Below, one piece after another: positions 1 through 5,121 of a stretch of DNA of 6,052 bases. The DNA is taken from assembly GCA_020859745.1 (NCBI GenBank), contig JAJBVQ010000258.1:1-6052 (forward strand), written 5' to 3'. The notes below the pieces were generated by a model. The model had not been told where the DNA came from and did not search any database. It saw only the letters and a list, made by a program, of their open reading frames with translations. A program made the translations under genes and the position numbers. This DNA comes from Rikenellaceae bacterium. GTDB taxonomy: Bacteria; Bacteroidota; Bacteroidia; Bacteroidales; Rikenellaceae. Positions within the stretch are counted from its first letter, which is position 1; each line of letters starts with the position of its first letter.

Positions 1-571
1 CTGAAAGGGTGACCGATCCCCGCTCGTTGTTGCACGTCAGCTGCCTGCTCTCCCCGGCTTCAATTTCGCGCATCAGGGCCGGGAACCGCTCGTCGAGCCG
101 CGAGAGCTGGGCGATATGGGTGAAAGGCTCGATGCCCAGGAGCCGGATCGCCTCCCGGTTGGTCTGGGTGACGTTGCCCCGCTCGTTGATGATGACGATG
201 CCGGTGGTGACGCTTTCGAGGATCAGCTGGAAGTATTTCTCCTGTTCGATGGTCTCGTCGCGGGCTTTGGTCAGCAGCTCGTGGATGCGGTTGAGCGACT
301 GGTTGACCAGCGTGTTGTGCCGGTTGCGGCCACTGACGGTGAATTTGAAAGAGTAGTCGCCGTTCTCGATGGAGCTGAACATAAACATCAGCTTGCGGGC
401 GTTCCGGTTGTTGAAGCGGATGATGCTTGTGAGTGAACTGACCAGAATGACGGCCGAGAAGACGGCGAGGGTGTAGTATTCACGCTGGACGAGCAGCAGG
501 GTCGCTACCGAGCTGGCCACCAGCAGGAGCAGCATGGCCAGCAGCTTGAATGTCACCCGGAAGTTGAGCAT
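1..571 (-). CDS. Sensor histidine kinase, N-terminal part (PAS domain, NtrC-system partner), cut by window edge
   Basis: This is the amino-terminal 190 residues of a membrane histidine kinase; the catalytic part (His box, ATPase domain) lies beyond position 1. The protein starts MLNFRVTFKLL. Two hydrophobic segments, about residues 9-28 and 33-51, are joined by only about five residues, so there is practically no periplasmic sensor domain. Residues about 52-108 form a polar, HAMP-like linker. Residues about 109-190 begin a PAS domain (FQLILESVTTGIVIINERGN, then TNREAIRLLGI). The ATG at 571-569 is the first start after an in-frame stop, which is the stop codon of the upstream regulator gene itself. 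The gap to that gene is 33 bp on the same strand, so the two form an operon and very likely a cognate pair. No Shine-Dalgarno is visible, as is usual in Bacteroidetes. Kinase identity is inferred from the PAS layout and the neighbour, because the kinase core is not in view. Confidence 0.85.
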   Translation of the reverse strand, partial: MLNFRVTFKLLAMLLLLVASSVATLLLVQREYYTLAVFSAVILVSSLTSIIRFNNRNARKLMFMFSSIENGDYSFKFTVSGRNRHNTLVNQSLNRIHELLTKARDETIEQEKYFQLILESVTTGIVIINERGNVTQTNREAIRLLGIEPFTHIAQLSRLDERFPALMREIEAGESRQLTCNNERGSVTLS

Positions 572-604
572 GGCGGAGGTGGGTGTTGTGCGGCGCCGGG
601 CGCG

Positions 605-1975
605 TTACAGGTTGTACTTCTTGATCTTGTTGTAGAGCGTCTGGCGCGTCACGCCGAGTTGCGCCGCCACCGCCGAGAGGTTCCCGCCGTGCCGCTGGAG
701 GGCGTTGGCGATCATCGACCGTTCCATCTCCTCCAGAGTCGAGGGAGCGATGGCCTGGGTGCCGGCATTGCCTTCCCTACGCGAGATCAGCAACTCGTCG
801 GCCGAGATCAGCTCCCCGTCGGCCATGATGACCGCTTTCTCGACCGTGTGCTGCAATTCGCGGATGTTCCCCGACCAGTTGTGGCCGATCATCTTATCGA
901 GGGCGGAGTCGTCGAAGCCGGCGCACGTCTTGTTGTATTTCGCCGCGTAGCGTTTCAGGAATATCTGGGCCAGCGGCACGATGTCCTCGGTGCGCTGGGC
1001 CAGCGGCGGTATCTCGATGTGGATGGTGTTGATGCGGTAGAGCAGGTCTTCGCGGAACTCGCCCGCCGCCACCATCTGGTTCAGGTCGCGGTTGGTGGCC
1101 GAAATGAGCCGGATATTGACGGGAATGGGGGCGTTGCTTCCCACGCGCACGATGCTGCGGCTCTGGATGGCGGTCAGCAGCTTGGCCTGCTGGTGGTAGG
1201 GCAGGTTCCCGATCTCGTCGAGGAACAGCGTGCCGTTGGACGCCGCCTCGAACTTGCCTGCCCGGTCGGTACGGGCGTCGGTGAACGCCCCTTTGATGTG
1301 GCCGAACAGCTCGCTTTCGAACAGGGTCTCGGGGATCGCCCCCAGGTCCACGGTCACGATCAGCTCGTCCTTGCGGGCCGACAGGCGGTGTATCTCGCGG
1401 GCCAGCATCTCTTTTCCCGTCCCGTTCTCGCCCGTGATGAGAATGTTGGCGTCCGTGTCGGCCACTTTTTCGACGATGGCGCGCAGCCGCCGCATGGCCG
1501 GCGAGGTACCCCAAAACATGCCGTTCTCGGAGCCCTCGGGCGAGAAGGAGCGCTTGATATCCCCCAGCTGTTTGGCCTCCGACCTCGATTTGCGCAGGGC
1601 CAGCGCGGCCTGCAACGTAGCGACCAACTTGGCGTTGTTCCACGGCTTGACCACGAAGTCCGTCGCGCCCCGCTGCATGGCCTTGACCGCCAGGTCGATG
1701 TCGGCATAGGCGGTGAAAAGGACCACCTCGATCGAGGGATCGGCCTTCTTGACCTCCGAGAGCCAGTAGAGCCCTTCGTTGCCGCTGTTGATGCCGGAGC
1801 TGAAGTTCATGTCCAGCAGCAGCACGTCGGCCTTGACTTCGCGCAGGGTGGTGAGCAGCCGGTTGGGGCTGCCCAGGGTCACCACTTTCTCGAAAATGCC
1901 GTTCAGCAGGATCTCGACGGCGGTGAGCATGCTCCGGTTGTCGTCTACGACGACGATGGTTCCTTCTTTTTTCAT
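605..1975 (-). CDS. Sigma-54-dependent response regulator, NtrC/AtoC family
   Basis: A 456-residue transcriptional activator in the usual three-domain order. The receiver domain (about 5-125) has the acidic pair D11-D12, phosphoacceptor D55 (VLLLDMNF), T88 and K110 (VVKPW). Between D55 and the next helix it carries a long loop (SSGINSGNEG). The AAA+ sigma-54 interaction domain (about 153-390) has Walker A GENGTGKE at 182-189, Walker B GTLFLDE at 248-254, and GNIRELQ with a sensor-2-type arginine near 372. The sigma-54-contacting loop reads GAFTDA (229-234) instead of the textbook GAFTGA. A Fis-type helix-turn-helix closes the protein (about 417-456, LSAVAAQLGVTRQTLYNKIK). When phosphorylated, such proteins form hexamers on upstream enhancer sites and remodel sigma-54 RNA polymerase. 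The ATG at 1975 begins MKKEGTIVVVDDN, exactly where receiver domains begin. It is divergent from the efflux genes, and the repeated TGTC-N9-GAC sites nearby are its probable targets (inference). Confidence 0.95.
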   Translation of the reverse strand: MKKEGTIVVVDDNRSMLTAVEILLNGIFEKVVTLGSPNRLLTTLREVKADVLLLDMNFSSGINSGNEGLYWLSEVKKADPSIEVVLFTAYADIDLAVKAMQRGATDFVVKPWNNAKLVATLQAALALRKSRSEAKQLGDIKRSFSPEGSENGMFWGTSPAMRRLRAIVEKVADTDANILITGENGTGKEMLAREIHRLSARKDELIVTVDLGAIPETLFESELFGHIKGAFTDARTDRAGKFEAASNGTLFLDEIGNLPYHQQAKLLTAIQSRSIVRVGSNAPIPVNIRLISATNRDLNQMVAAGEFREDLLYRINTIHIEIPPLAQRTEDIVPLAQIFLKRYAAKYNKTCAGFDDSALDKMIGHNWSGNIRELQHTVEKAVIMADGELISADELLISRREGNAGTQAIAPSTLEEMERSMIANALQRHGGNLSAVAAQLGVTRQTLYNKIKKYNL

Positions 1976-2007
1976 AGTCTCGGCCCGGGGGCGGGTGTTA
2001 GATTGGG

Positions 2008-2015
2008 CAAAGATA
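2008..2015 (-). promoter_or_regulatory. Putative -7 box of the regulator/kinase operon promoter
   Basis: Read on the minus strand, TATCTTTG matches the Bacteroides vegetative -7 consensus TAnnTTTG exactly and lies 32 bp upstream of the regulator ATG. A good -33 TTTG at the usual spacing of about 19-20 bp is not present; the nearest TTTG (2028-2031) is only 12 bp away and lies inside a TGTC-N9-GACA site. The promoter call therefore rests on the -7 box and its position. Confidence 0.45.
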
Positions 2016-2024
2016 TAACTTTGC

Positions 2025-2041
2025 TGTCAAAAAAATAGACA
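2025..2041 (+). promoter_or_regulatory. Activator-binding site 1 upstream of the TolC gene (TGTC-N9-GACA)
   Basis: TGTCAAAAAAATAGACA is an imperfect palindrome with TGTC and GACA arms around an A-rich core. It is identical to the next site 21 bp downstream, two helical turns away, so both lie on the same DNA face. Its centre is about 110 bp upstream of the predicted sigma-54 start site near 2143, a normal enhancer distance. Its right end is 16 bp past the -7 box of the divergent regulator gene. Binding by the adjacent NtrC-type regulator is inferred. Confidence 0.75.
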
Positions 2042-2045
2042 GGAG

Positions 2046-2062
2046 TGTCAAAAAAATAGACA
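2046..2062 (+). promoter_or_regulatory. Activator-binding site 2 upstream of the TolC gene (TGTC-N9-GACA)
   Basis: An exact second copy of TGTCAAAAAAATAGACA, separated from the first by four bases. Its centre is about 89 bp upstream of the predicted sigma-54 start. Tandem, helically phased palindromes are the normal enhancer layout for NtrC-family activators, which assemble on paired dimer sites. Confidence 0.75.
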
Positions 2063-2097
2063 TTTCCGAAACCGGGCTGAAACGAGAGTCTGCATAG

Positions 2098-2110
2098 TAT
2101 CAATGAATTA
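2098..2110 (+). promoter_or_regulatory. IHF-consensus-like site between enhancer and sigma-54 promoter of the TolC gene
   Basis: TATCAATGAATTA fits the proteobacterial IHF consensus WATCAANNNNTTR at every specified base. It lies between the tandem activator sites and the -24 element, where a DNA bend helps an enhancer-bound activator reach the polymerase. The core ATCAATGAATTA recurs inverted before the adaptor gene. Which protein would bind is unknown; Bacteroidetes encode many HU/IHF-family proteins, and the consensus comes from another phylum. Confidence 0.5.
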
Positions 2111-2116
2111 GCGATT

Positions 2117-2132
2117 TGGCATACCCGTTGGT
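2117..2132 (+). promoter_or_regulatory. Putative sigma-54 (-24/-12) promoter of the TolC gene
   Basis: TGGCATACCCGTTGGT aligns with the consensus TGGCAYR-N4-TTGCW at the correct spacing. The -24 half is complete; the -12 half reads TTGG rather than TTGC, a weaker match at a usually conserved base. The predicted start is near 2143, giving a leader of about 42 nt to the ATG at 2185. Two enhancer-like sites stand upstream and a sigma-54 activator gene is adjacent, which raises confidence above the motif score alone. Confidence 0.6.
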
Positions 2133-2184
2133 CTGAAACAGGTCAAACAATGATTTCTTACACGGAACGAAATACGATCTGAAC

Positions 2185-3525
2185 ATGAAAAGAGTGATTA
2201 CATTCGCGTTTATAGCCGGCCTGACGGTATTCGGGGTGCGGGCGCAGGAGGCCGACACGGCAAGAATGTGGAATTTGCAGGAGTGCATGCGCTATGCCAT
2301 CGAGAACAGCCCGCGGGCGGTGCGCCAACAGCTGGCCAGCGCCAACCTCAAGGCTTCGTACCACGAGGCGATCCTCCAGCACCTGCCGTCGCTTAGCGGG
2401 AGCGTCGGGGTCTCGGCCGGGTTCGGGCGTAACGTCGACCCGGGAAGCAACACCTACACGACGGTCAACACCCTGAGCAACAGCTACGGGCTGAACGCCG
2501 GAATCACGGTGTTCAACGGGTTGCAGCTGATCAACAATACCCGGGCCAGCAAAATCTCGAAACTCCGGGGCGAGGAGGCGCAGAAGCAGGTGGAGGACAA
2601 TATCTCGCTGGAGACGCTGAACGCTTATTTCAACTTTACCTATGCGCTGGGTACGCTGACCCTGGCGCGCGAGCAGCTGGACGCCTCGCAGGAGAACCTG
2701 CGGCAGGGGCGCCGGATGATGACCCTCGGGCTGAAAGGGGCGGCGGACGTGGCCCAGCTGGAGGCGACGCTGGCGGCCGACGAGTATAACCTGACCAAGG
2801 TGCAAAATAACGTGAAGACGATGGAGCTCAAGCTGAAAGAGGTGATGAACTATCCGCCGGAGGCTGCGCTGAAGATCGACACGGCCCAGCGGTTCGCGGT
2901 TCCGGCGGTCGAAACGGCCGAGGTGTCGGAGGTGGTCGATGTGGCGATGGCGACGCTGCCGGACACCCGGATGTCGATGATGGACGTGCGGATCGCCAAG
3001 CTCGACCTGTCGACGGCCAAGGCGCGGCTGTTCCCCTCCCTGTCGGCTTCGGCGGGCATCGGGACGAGCTATTACAAGAACCTGAAGCAGAGCGCCACCG
3101 ATTTCTCGAAGCAGTTCAAGGACAATATCTCCAAATCGCTGTCGGCGAACCTCAGCGTGCCGATCTTCGGCGGATGGAGCCGCCAGACCAATATCGTCCG
3201 CAAACGCAACGACCTGCGCAGCAGCGGGCAGACCCATATCGAGACGCAGCGCAAGGTGGCGATCGAGGTGGAGCAGGCGGTGCTGGACCTGAACGGGGCC
3301 TATTCCGAAAGGTTGCAGGCCGAAAAGCAGGTGCATGCCCGGCTGTTGGCCTACAAGGTGGCGCAGCGCAAATACCAGGAGGGGCTGCTCAGCGCGCTCG
3401 ACCTGCAAACGACCTCCAACCAGCTGCTCGAAGCGCGGGCGACGCTGCTTAACGCCGAGCTGACCTGGCAGGCCAAACGCAAGCTGGTGGATTACTACAA
3501 GGGCATTCCGCTGCTCAGCGAATAG
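2185..3525 (+). CDS. TolC-family outer-membrane efflux protein
   Basis: A 446-residue outer-membrane channel subunit. As a trimer, such proteins form a beta-barrel in the outer membrane with a long alpha-helical tunnel into the periplasm, through which substrates leave the cell. Residues 1-20 (MKRVITFAFIAGLTVFGVRA) are a signal peptide, with likely cleavage before QEAD. The mature protein shows the two-fold outer-membrane efflux repeat. The first half (about 28-225) contains LPSLSGSVGVS and the strand GITVFNG; the second (about 245-440) contains the matching FPSLSASAGIG and LSVPIFGG. It ends with the typical YQEGLLSALDLQTTSNQLLEAR helix. The length is normal for the family. The ATG at 2185 is directly followed by the signal peptide. 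It has its own sigma-54 type promoter module and lies 182 bp before the adaptor gene with no evident terminator between them, so read-through is also possible. Confidence 0.95.
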   Translation: MKRVITFAFIAGLTVFGVRAQEADTARMWNLQECMRYAIENSPRAVRQQLASANLKASYHEAILQHLPSLSGSVGVSAGFGRNVDPGSNTYTTVNTLSNSYGLNAGITVFNGLQLINNTRASKISKLRGEEAQKQVEDNISLETLNAYFNFTYALGTLTLAREQLDASQENLRQGRRMMTLGLKGAADVAQLEATLAADEYNLTKVQNNVKTMELKLKEVMNYPPEAALKIDTAQRFAVPAVETAEVSEVVDVAMATLPDTRMSMMDVRIAKLDLSTAKARLFPSLSASAGIGTSYYKNLKQSATDFSKQFKDNISKSLSANLSVPIFGGWSRQTNIVRKRNDLRSSGQTHIETQRKVAIEVEQAVLDLNGAYSERLQAEKQVHARLLAYKVAQRKYQEGLLSALDLQTTSNQLLEARATLLNAELTWQAKRKLVDYYKGIPLLSE

Positions 3526-3544
3526 CGCGGGTTATCCGGGCGCG

Positions 3545-3561
3545 TGTCCAAATATTAGACG
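3545..3561 (+). promoter_or_regulatory. Activator-binding site 3, upstream of the adaptor gene (TGTC-N9-GACG)
   Basis: TGTCCAAATATTAGACG keeps the TGTC arm and the TAGAC right end of sites 1 and 2 with the same 9-bp spacer. It is centred about 112 bp upstream of the predicted sigma-54 start near 3665. It is flanked by a further 6-bp inverted repeat, GCGCGT (3540-3545) and ACGCGC (3559-3564), not present at the other sites. Confidence 0.65.
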
Positions 3562-3566
3562 CGCAG

Positions 3567-3583
3567 TGTCAAAGAAATAGACG
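3567..3583 (+). promoter_or_regulatory. Activator-binding site 4, upstream of the adaptor gene (TGTC-N9-GACG)
   Basis: TGTCAAAGAAATAGACG differs from sites 1 and 2 at only two of 17 positions. It starts 22 bp after site 3 and is centred about 90 bp upstream of the predicted start, matching site 2 at the TolC promoter (about -89). Across all four sites the consensus is TGTCMAARWAWTAGACR. Confidence 0.7.
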
Positions 3584-3616
3584 GTCCGGATGAGGAAGTT
3601 GAGATGTATTGTATTG

Positions 3617-3629
3617 TAATTCATTGATT
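3617..3629 (-). promoter_or_regulatory. IHF-consensus-like site between enhancer and sigma-54 promoter of the adaptor gene
   Basis: On the minus strand AATCAATGAATTA fits WATCAANNNNTTR completely and shares 12 contiguous bases (ATCAATGAATTA) with the site at 2098-2110, in the opposite orientation. It occupies the same place in the module, just upstream of the -24 element (9 bp here, 6 bp there), in an AT-rich stretch likely to be bendable. The protein that binds is unknown. Confidence 0.5.
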
Positions 3630-3638
3630 TGAATTGTG

Positions 3639-3654
3639 TGGCACGGCGATGGCA
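3639..3654 (+). promoter_or_regulatory. Sigma-54 (-24/-12) promoter of the adaptor gene
   Basis: TGGCACGGCGATGGCA matches the consensus TGGCACG-N4-TTGCW at all but one specified position (TGGCA for TTGCA). It keeps both invariant dinucleotides, GG at -24 and GC at -12, in correct spacing. The predicted start is near 3665, giving a leader of about 43 nt to the ATG at 3708, almost the same as at the TolC gene. The tandem sites at 3545-3583 lie at typical enhancer distance. Confidence 0.8.
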
Positions 3655-3707
3655 CCGGATAAGGACAGAATCGTGAAATAAAAACGAAAAATTTAGCATA
3701 AACAACC

Positions 3708-4958
3708 ATGGACAGAGTTTTAGAAAAGAAAAAAGGGCTGCAGAAAAAACATATCCCTTATGTGGCAGGCGGAGCCGCGCTGCTGCTGATCCTGATCTGG
3801 CTGATCTTCGGCGACCACAGCTCGTCGCTGAAAGTGGACAGCCGCACGGTGACGATCGAGACGGCCCGCAAGGGGCAGTTCAACGACTACGTGCGGGTGA
3901 ATGGGAATGTGCTGCCGATCACCACGGTGCAGGTCAGCCCGCTCGAAAGCGGTAACGTGGACGTGAAGGTGGTCGAGGAGGGGGCGCTGGTCAAAGAGGG
4001 CGACGTGATCGTCAAGCTGACGAACCCGCAGCTGAACATGCAGATCCTGACCAGCGAGGCCGACCTGGCCGAGAAGGAGAACCTGCTGCGCAACACCCGC
4101 GTGAGCATGGAGCAGGAGAAGTTGAACCTGCAAAAGGAGCGGCTCCAGTTGGAAATGGAGGTCACGCGCAAGAAACGGAAGTTCGAACAGTACGAGGCGC
4201 TCCACAAGGAGAACCTGATTTCGGACGAGGAGTACCAGCAGGCCAAGGAGGATTACGAGCTGGCCATCAAGCAGAAAACGCTGGTGTACGAGCGCCAGGA
4301 GCAGGACTCGCTGTTCCGGAGCCTCCAGGTGGTCAACATGGAGATCAGCCTCGAAAGCATGAAGAAGAACATGGAGCTGATCCGCCAGCGGGTCGATAAC
4401 CTGAACGTGAAGGCCAATATCGACGGCGAGCTGGGGCTGCTGGACGTGGTGCTGGGCCAGTATGTGACGGCGGGCACCAAGGTGGGGCAGATCAACGACC
4501 TGAGCGACTACAAGATCGAGGCGATGATCGACGAGCACTATATCGACCGCGTGAAACCGGGCCTCGAGGGGACTTTCGAGCGCCAGGGCGGCAAGTTCGG
4601 GCTGGTGGTCAAGACCGTCTTCCCGGAGGTGCGCAACGGCCAGTTCCGCACGTGGTGCTACCTGACGGGCGACCGTCCCGAAAATATACGCTCCGGGCAG
4701 ACCTACTATATCAACCTGGAGCTGGGCCAGCCCACCGAGGCGATCATCATCCCGCGCGGCGCGTTCTACCAGACCACCGGGGGCAGCTGGATATTCGTGG
4801 TGTCGCCCGACGGCGAGAAGGCTTACCGCCGTCCGGTGAAGATCGGGCGCCAGAACCCGCAGTACTACGAGGTGCTGGAAGGGCTGGACGACGGCGAGAA
4901 GGTGATCGTTTCGAGCTACGAGACTTATGGGGACAACGAGGTGTTGCTGCTTAAATAG
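3708..4958 (+). CDS. HlyD/MacA-type periplasmic adaptor (membrane fusion protein)
   Basis: A 416-residue adaptor that would bridge an inner-membrane transporter and the TolC-type channel encoded just upstream. A positively charged start (LEKKKGLQKKH) is followed by a single membrane anchor (about 18-34) with no lipobox, so it is a membrane-anchored rather than lipoprotein adaptor. Then come the first beta/lipoyl half (about 65-108, VSPLESGNVDVKVVEEGALVKEGD), a long alpha-helical hairpin (about 110-232, rich in E, K, L and Q), the second lipoyl half (about 233-263, IDGELGLLDVVLGQYVTAGT), a beta-barrel (about 267-340) and a membrane-proximal domain (about 344-416, AIIIPRGAFYQTTGGSWIFVV). The helical hairpin is the part that contacts TolC tips. 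The family serves both ABC (MacAB) and RND pumps; the FtsX-type permease downstream favours ABC. The start is the only suitable ATG, in A-rich sequence with no Shine-Dalgarno. Confidence 0.93.
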   Translation: MDRVLEKKKGLQKKHIPYVAGGAALLLILIWLIFGDHSSSLKVDSRTVTIETARKGQFNDYVRVNGNVLPITTVQVSPLESGNVDVKVVEEGALVKEGDVIVKLTNPQLNMQILTSEADLAEKENLLRNTRVSMEQEKLNLQKERLQLEMEVTRKKRKFEQYEALHKENLISDEEYQQAKEDYELAIKQKTLVYERQEQDSLFRSLQVVNMEISLESMKKNMELIRQRVDNLNVKANIDGELGLLDVVLGQYVTAGTKVGQINDLSDYKIEAMIDEHYIDRVKPGLEGTFERQGGKFGLVVKTVFPEVRNGQFRTWCYLTGDRPENIRSGQTYYINLELGQPTEAIIIPRGAFYQTTGGSWIFVVSPDGEKAYRRPVKIGRQNPQYYEVLEGLDDGEKVIVSSYETYGDNEVLLLK

Positions 4959-4963
4959 ACGGC

Positions 4964-4976
4964 GGCACCGGGTGCC
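4964..4976 (+). repeat. Small inverted repeat after the adaptor gene
   Basis: GGCACC-G-GGTGCC is a perfect 6-bp inverted repeat starting five bases after the adaptor stop codon. As RNA it can form a 5-bp stem with a three-base loop. It is the first of four successive hairpins in this gap. Function unknown. Confidence 0.5.
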
Positions 4977-4984
4977 TGACATAC

Positions 4985-5001
4985 TTTAACGTGCTGTTAA
5001 A
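4985..5001 (+). repeat. Inverted repeat TTTAAC-N5-GTTAAA
   Basis: A perfect 6-bp inverted repeat, TTTAAC and GTTAAA around GTGCT. It is AT-rich and a weak stem in RNA, but as DNA it could be an operator-like palindrome. No protein can be assigned to it. Confidence 0.45.
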
Positions 5002-5011
5002 ACCAGTACCG

Positions 5012-5041
5012 GACGCATCCGATTCGGAAAGCGGATGCGTC
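5012..5041 (+). repeat. Perfect 10-bp stem-loop upstream of the terminator
   Basis: GACGCATCCG (5012-5021) pairs perfectly with CGGATGCGTC (5032-5041) around a 10-base loop. No T tract follows, so this is not itself an intrinsic terminator. It may stabilise the 3' end of the upstream mRNA or be part of a leader structure acting on the next gene. Confidence 0.75.
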
Positions 5042-5047
5042 TTGAAG

Positions 5048-5092
5048 GTGACAGGGGAGTTTGACGGTATGGCTCCCCCTGTCACTTTTTTT
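5048..5092 (+). terminator. Strong rho-independent terminator between adaptor and permease genes
   Basis: The arms GTGACAGGGGAG (5048-5059) and CTCCCCCTGTCAC (5073-5085) pair over 12 bp with one bulged C at 5075, around a 13-base loop. Seven T residues (5086-5092) follow immediately, and another run of seven T lies at 5098-5104. This is a textbook intrinsic terminator for transcripts reading from the adaptor gene. It ends only 29 bp before the permease start codon, so permease expression needs read-through or another promoter. On the minus strand no equally long T tract follows the stem, so the terminator is directional. Confidence 0.85.
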
Positions 5093-5121
5093 ACGCCTTT
5101 TTTTGATACGGATTTACAGAA

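Noticed and set aside
659..2038. Long plus-strand open frame of 459 codons opposite the regulator gene
   Set aside because: It is a shadow of the GC-rich codon pattern on the minus strand. Its translation has no recognisable domain and low-complexity composition, while the minus-strand frame has all NtrC-family motifs.
2025..2062. Short direct repeats as a CRISPR array
   Set aside because: There are only two 17-bp copies with a 4-bp gap, no spacers of useful size and no cas genes. The promoter-linked layout explains them better.
2100..2288. Small minus-strand open frame of 62 codons upstream of and overlapping the TolC gene
   Set aside because: It covers the sigma-54 promoter and the TolC signal-peptide region, has no recognisable features, and lacks a promoter of its own.
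4945..4961. A fifth activator site at the end of the adaptor gene (TGCTGCTTAAATAGACG)
   Set aside because: The right half (ATAGACG) matches but the left arm is TGCT instead of TGTC. It overlaps coding sequence, is single, and has no -24/-12 promoter downstream.
3720..4982. Long minus-strand open frame opposite the adaptor gene (also 2158-3408 opposite the TolC gene)
   Set aside because: Both are antisense shadows: translations rich in H, L, R and Q with no domain, facing frames that encode complete, well-recognised proteins.
5080..5096. TGTCACTTTTTTTACGC as an activator site before the permease gene
   Set aside because: The GAC right arm is missing, and the sequence is fully explained as the descending arm and T tract of the terminator.
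5060..5105. A Bacteroides -33/-7 promoter for the permease gene (TTTG at 5060-5063 and TTTG at 5102-5105)
   Set aside because: The downstream box lacks the TA of TAnnTTTG and the spacing is far too long, so no credible promoter can be assigned.
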